NCBI GenBank assembly: GCA_029256575.1
Contig: JAQSXR010000023.1
Coordinates: 1-64,000, forward strand
Reading direction: 5' to 3'
Source of the DNA: Clostridiales bacterium
GTDB lineage: Bacteria > Bacillota > Clostridia > Lachnospirales > JAQSXR01
DNA length: 64,000 nt
Below, piece by piece: positions 61,866 to 64,000 of the stretch. Position 1 is the first letter of the stretch, and every line of letters begins with the position of its first letter. The position numbers and the translations under genes were made by a program. The notes under the pieces were generated by a model that made no database searches, had not been told where the DNA came from, and saw only the letters and a list, made by a program, of their open reading frames with translations.

Positions 61866-61926
61866 CAAAAAAGCACTACATATATGTGCTCAATTTTCCA
61901 TTGAATACCATATATAGTGCTTTTTA
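61866..61926 (-). terminator. terminator of hflX
   Basis: AAAAAGCACTA and TAGTGCTTTTT pair, extended by ATATG/CATAT, around a 22-base loop. T-runs exist on both strands. It lies 33 bases after the hflX stop. Confidence 0.82.
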
Positions 61927-61958
61927 TATAATTATTTTTCCTCTTAAAAAGGTTCATT

Positions 61959-63224
61959 TTAAAGCTTTTTTAGCATCCCTTGTACCATATCGTAAGTTTC
62001 TTTTGGTAAATATGCCTTAACCAAAATTCCATCATTTTCGTAACTTTCCACCAAAATTTGACCATATTTTCGTATAGTTTGTATCATGCTAGTCGCACTA
62101 TAAGGAATTATGCTTTCAAATAGCATTTTTTGTTCTTTTAACATATCTTCGATATCATATAGAAGTTCTGGAAGACCGGCTTGAGATTTTGCAGAAATAT
62201 ATGCCATTTTATCTGCTTTTAAATCTTTCACAATAAATGGACCTTCTATTTTATCTTGTTTATTGAATACTGTAATGATTGGCTTATCGATTGCTCCAAG
62301 TTGCGTTAATGTATCATATACAACATGCATTTGCTTATCCAATTGTACACTTGAGCTATCTACTACATGCATCAATATATCCGCTATTACAGCTTCTTCT
62401 AGTGTACTCTTAAATGCTTGAATTAAATGATGAGGTAGCTTTCTAATGAATCCAACTGTATCTGTTAGTAACACTTGTTGCCCACTTGGAAGTGAAAGAC
62501 TTCTTGTTGTTGGATCAAGTGTTGCAAAAAGTTTGTCCTCTTCTAACACCCCAGCATTTGTTAACTTATTCAATATTGTAGATTTTCCTGCATTTGTATA
62601 TCCAACAATCGCAATAACAGGGATTTGTGTTTTCTTCCTTTGTTCTCGAATCATATTTCTATGTCTTTTTACTTCATCAAGTTCCTTGTATAGTTGCGCC
62701 ATTCTATCCTTTATATGACGACGATCTAACTCAAGCTTTTTCTCACCAGGTCCTTTTGATCCAATACCTGCGCCAAGTTTTGACATCGATATTCCCAACC
62801 CAACAAGTCTTGTAGAACGGTATTTTAATTGAGCTATCTCAACTTGAATAATTCCTTCTCTTGTTTGTGCGCGTTGTGCAAAAATATCTAGTATAACCAT
62901 CGTTCTATCCATAACTTTAACACCTATCGCATCTTGGATATTTCGTAATTGTATTGGTGTTAACTCATCATCGCAAACAATACCAGTTGCATTAAGTTCT
63001 CCAACCATTTCACCTAGCTCTTCCAATTTACCTTTACCAACGTATGTTACATTATGAAATTTATCTCTATTTTGGTATGTTCTACCAATAGTTATTGCTC
63101 CTGCAGTCTTAACCAGTTCCTCCAACTCATCTAATGACTCATTTACATCTTTTTCATCACTTGTACAAACTGCAAACAAAATAACTCTTTCTTCTACTAC
63201 TTCATTTGAAATACTTTTATCCAT
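61959..63224 (-). CDS. hflX: HflX GTPase
   Basis: 421 aa. An N-terminal HflX domain (GRTYQNRDKFHNVTYVGKGK) and coiled linker precede a GTPase domain: G1 GYTNAGKST, G3 DTVGFIRKLP, G4 FNKQDK, and G5-like ISAKSQ. A ribosome-associated GTPase that splits stalled ribosomes. GGAGA precedes the ATG. It is 15 bases downstream of the YitT-family gene, so the two are probably co-transcribed. Confidence 0.96.
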   Translation of the reverse strand: MDKSISNEVVEERVILFAVCTSDEKDVNESLDELEELVKTAGAITIGRTYQNRDKFHNVTYVGKGKLEELGEMVGELNATGIVCDDELTPIQLRNIQDAIGVKVMDRTMVILDIFAQRAQTREGIIQVEIAQLKYRSTRLVGLGISMSKLGAGIGSKGPGEKKLELDRRHIKDRMAQLYKELDEVKRHRNMIREQRKKTQIPVIAIVGYTNAGKSTILNKLTNAGVLEEDKLFATLDPTTRSLSLPSGQQVLLTDTVGFIRKLPHHLIQAFKSTLEEAVIADILMHVVDSSSVQLDKQMHVVYDTLTQLGAIDKPIITVFNKQDKIEGPFIVKDLKADKMAYISAKSQAGLPELLYDIEDMLKEQKMLFESIIPYSATSMIQTIRKYGQILVESYENDGILVKAYLPKETYDMVQGMLKKL

Positions 63225-63239
63225 ATTGTTCTCCTTTAT

Positions 63240-64000
63240 CTACTTACGAAATCCCTTACCTATTATTTCGCTCGTGTTCGAAATCATTATAAATGCAGAT
63301 GGCTCAACCTGCTTAATATACTGACGTAATCTGACTGCCTGTGAACGTTTTAATGCTGTTAGTATTATATACTTATTTGTGTGTGAAAATGCACCAACTG
63401 CTTCACAATAAGTTGCACCTCTATGAAGATTATTTACGATATAATTACAAATTGGCTCTGGATCTACACATACAATATTAAAAAATTTGCACATATTAAT
63501 ACTTTCTATTACACCGTCTATCGCTAATGATTTAATCATTAGCCCGAGGAATGAAAATAACCCGGCTTTTATATCAAAAACTAAGAAAACTGAAAGTGTA
63601 ATTAATAAATCAGTTAAAAACAAAGCTCTTCCTATATCTATACTAGAGTATTTCTGCAATATTAATGCAATGATATCTGTTCCCCCACTTGATGCTCCGA
63701 TGTTAAATAAGATTGCCGCACCTACAGCTGGCAATCCAATGGCAAAAGCTAATTCAAGCATTGGTTCGTTCGTTAGCGGTTCTGTCAAAGGTGCAATTCT
63801 TTCTAATAGCGAAATAAAAAATGACATTAGCAAACTCGAATATACTGTCTTTATTCCAAAGCTCTTACCTAAGAAAATAAATCCAACTAATAACAATGCA
63901 ATATTTAGAATAAGGACAATATCCCCTGCTGAAAGCATATAAAATTTATTCATCAATACCGCAATACCAGATACTCCACCAAAGGAAAAATTATTCTGGA
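63240..64000 (-). CDS. YitT-family membrane protein (5' end outside the window)
   Basis: Shown here to the window edge because the frame continues upstream of the ATG at 63956 as NNFSFGGVSGIAVL, the typical first part of this family; the true start lies beyond 64000. Five or more membrane helices (for example IVLILNIALLLVGFIFLGKSFG; IGASSGGTDIIALIL) are followed by the cytoplasmic DUF2179 domain (HRGATYCEAVGAFSHTNKYI to the end). Members are thought to be transporters of unknown substrate. Co-oriented and close to hflX. Confidence 0.9.
   Translation of the reverse strand, partial: QNNFSFGGVSGIAVLMNKFYMLSAGDIVLILNIALLLVGFIFLGKSFGIKTVYSSLLMSFFISLLERIAPLTEPLTNEPMLELAFAIGLPAVGAAILFNIGASSGGTDIIALILQKYSSIDIGRALFLTDLLITLSVFLVFDIKAGLFSFLGLMIKSLAIDGVIESINMCKFFNIVCVDPEPICNYIVNNLHRGATYCEAVGAFSHTNKYIILTALKRSQAVRLRQYIKQVEPSAFIMISNTSEIIGKGFRK

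Overview
The window looks like a chromosomal segment of a low-GC, endospore-forming anaerobic Firmicute, most likely a Lachnospiraceae/Clostridia member close to Lachnoclostridium phytofermentans. The name is inference; the sequence shows spoIIA-sigF and spoVA operons, a type III glutamine synthetase, an oxygen-independent (class III) ribonucleotide reductase, AT-rich DNA and strong GGAGG ribosome sites. No rRNA, tRNA, CRISPR array, transposase or phage gene was seen.

Layout. 0-9.1 kb: an accessory island of single minus-strand genes (HAD phosphatase, a possible exonuclease-fold membrane protein, two unknown membrane proteins, a histidine-phosphatase relative, a RES-domain protein, a 991-aa SIR2 protein). 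A related short repeat lies 3' of most of these genes, so the island looks like stacked cassettes. The RES and SIR2 proteins both belong to NAD+-consuming families and suggest anti-phage defence. 9.1-13 kb: a gene-poor gap, then a plus-strand polysaccharide deacetylase coupled to a small ORF, two small peptides, and a P-II-like protein with a C-terminally shortened cation antiporter. 13-20.1 kb: a lysine-riboswitch-controlled dapA-dapB operon ending in a TrmB-like protein, then a double-OB SSB, a YigZ protein, a degenerate PfkB kinase and glnN. 20.4-23.1 kb: a class A penicillin-binding protein. 23.2-27.8 kb: sporulation genes spoVAA-AE, a 49-aa membrane peptide, and spoIIAA-spoIIAB-sigF. 28-35 kb: a TPR membrane protein with a 50-aa partner, DUF2752 and DUF4190 membrane proteins, pepT and valS.

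35.1-48.9 kb is the most striking part: ten minus-strand genes, tightly packed over 37.3-48.9 kb with wider gaps downstream, probably read from one good promoter at 48976-49004. They encode a beta-rich protein, an 885-aa helical-repeat protein, an Hsp70, a GrpE-like exchange factor, a nucleotide-site-degenerate Hsp70 paralogue, another Hsp70, an Hsp70 fused to a von Willebrand A domain (interrupted here by an internal deletion and frameshift), a small unknown protein, a TPR protein and a two-TM coiled-coil protein. It looks like a dedicated accessory chaperone machine with its own exchange factor and no visible J-protein.

48.9-56.5 kb is a second accessory and decaying region: a 254-bp fold-back element, a lipoprotein followed by a broken gene, a frameshifted XRE regulator, a secreted-protein/subtilase/membrane-protein operon, a repeat-rich 0.9-kb spacer and a peptidoglycan-binding protein gene broken by two internal deletions. 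56.5-64 kb returns to core genes: ilvE, folA, thyA, nrdD with a C-terminal redoxin domain, hflX, and a YitT-family membrane protein that runs off the right edge.
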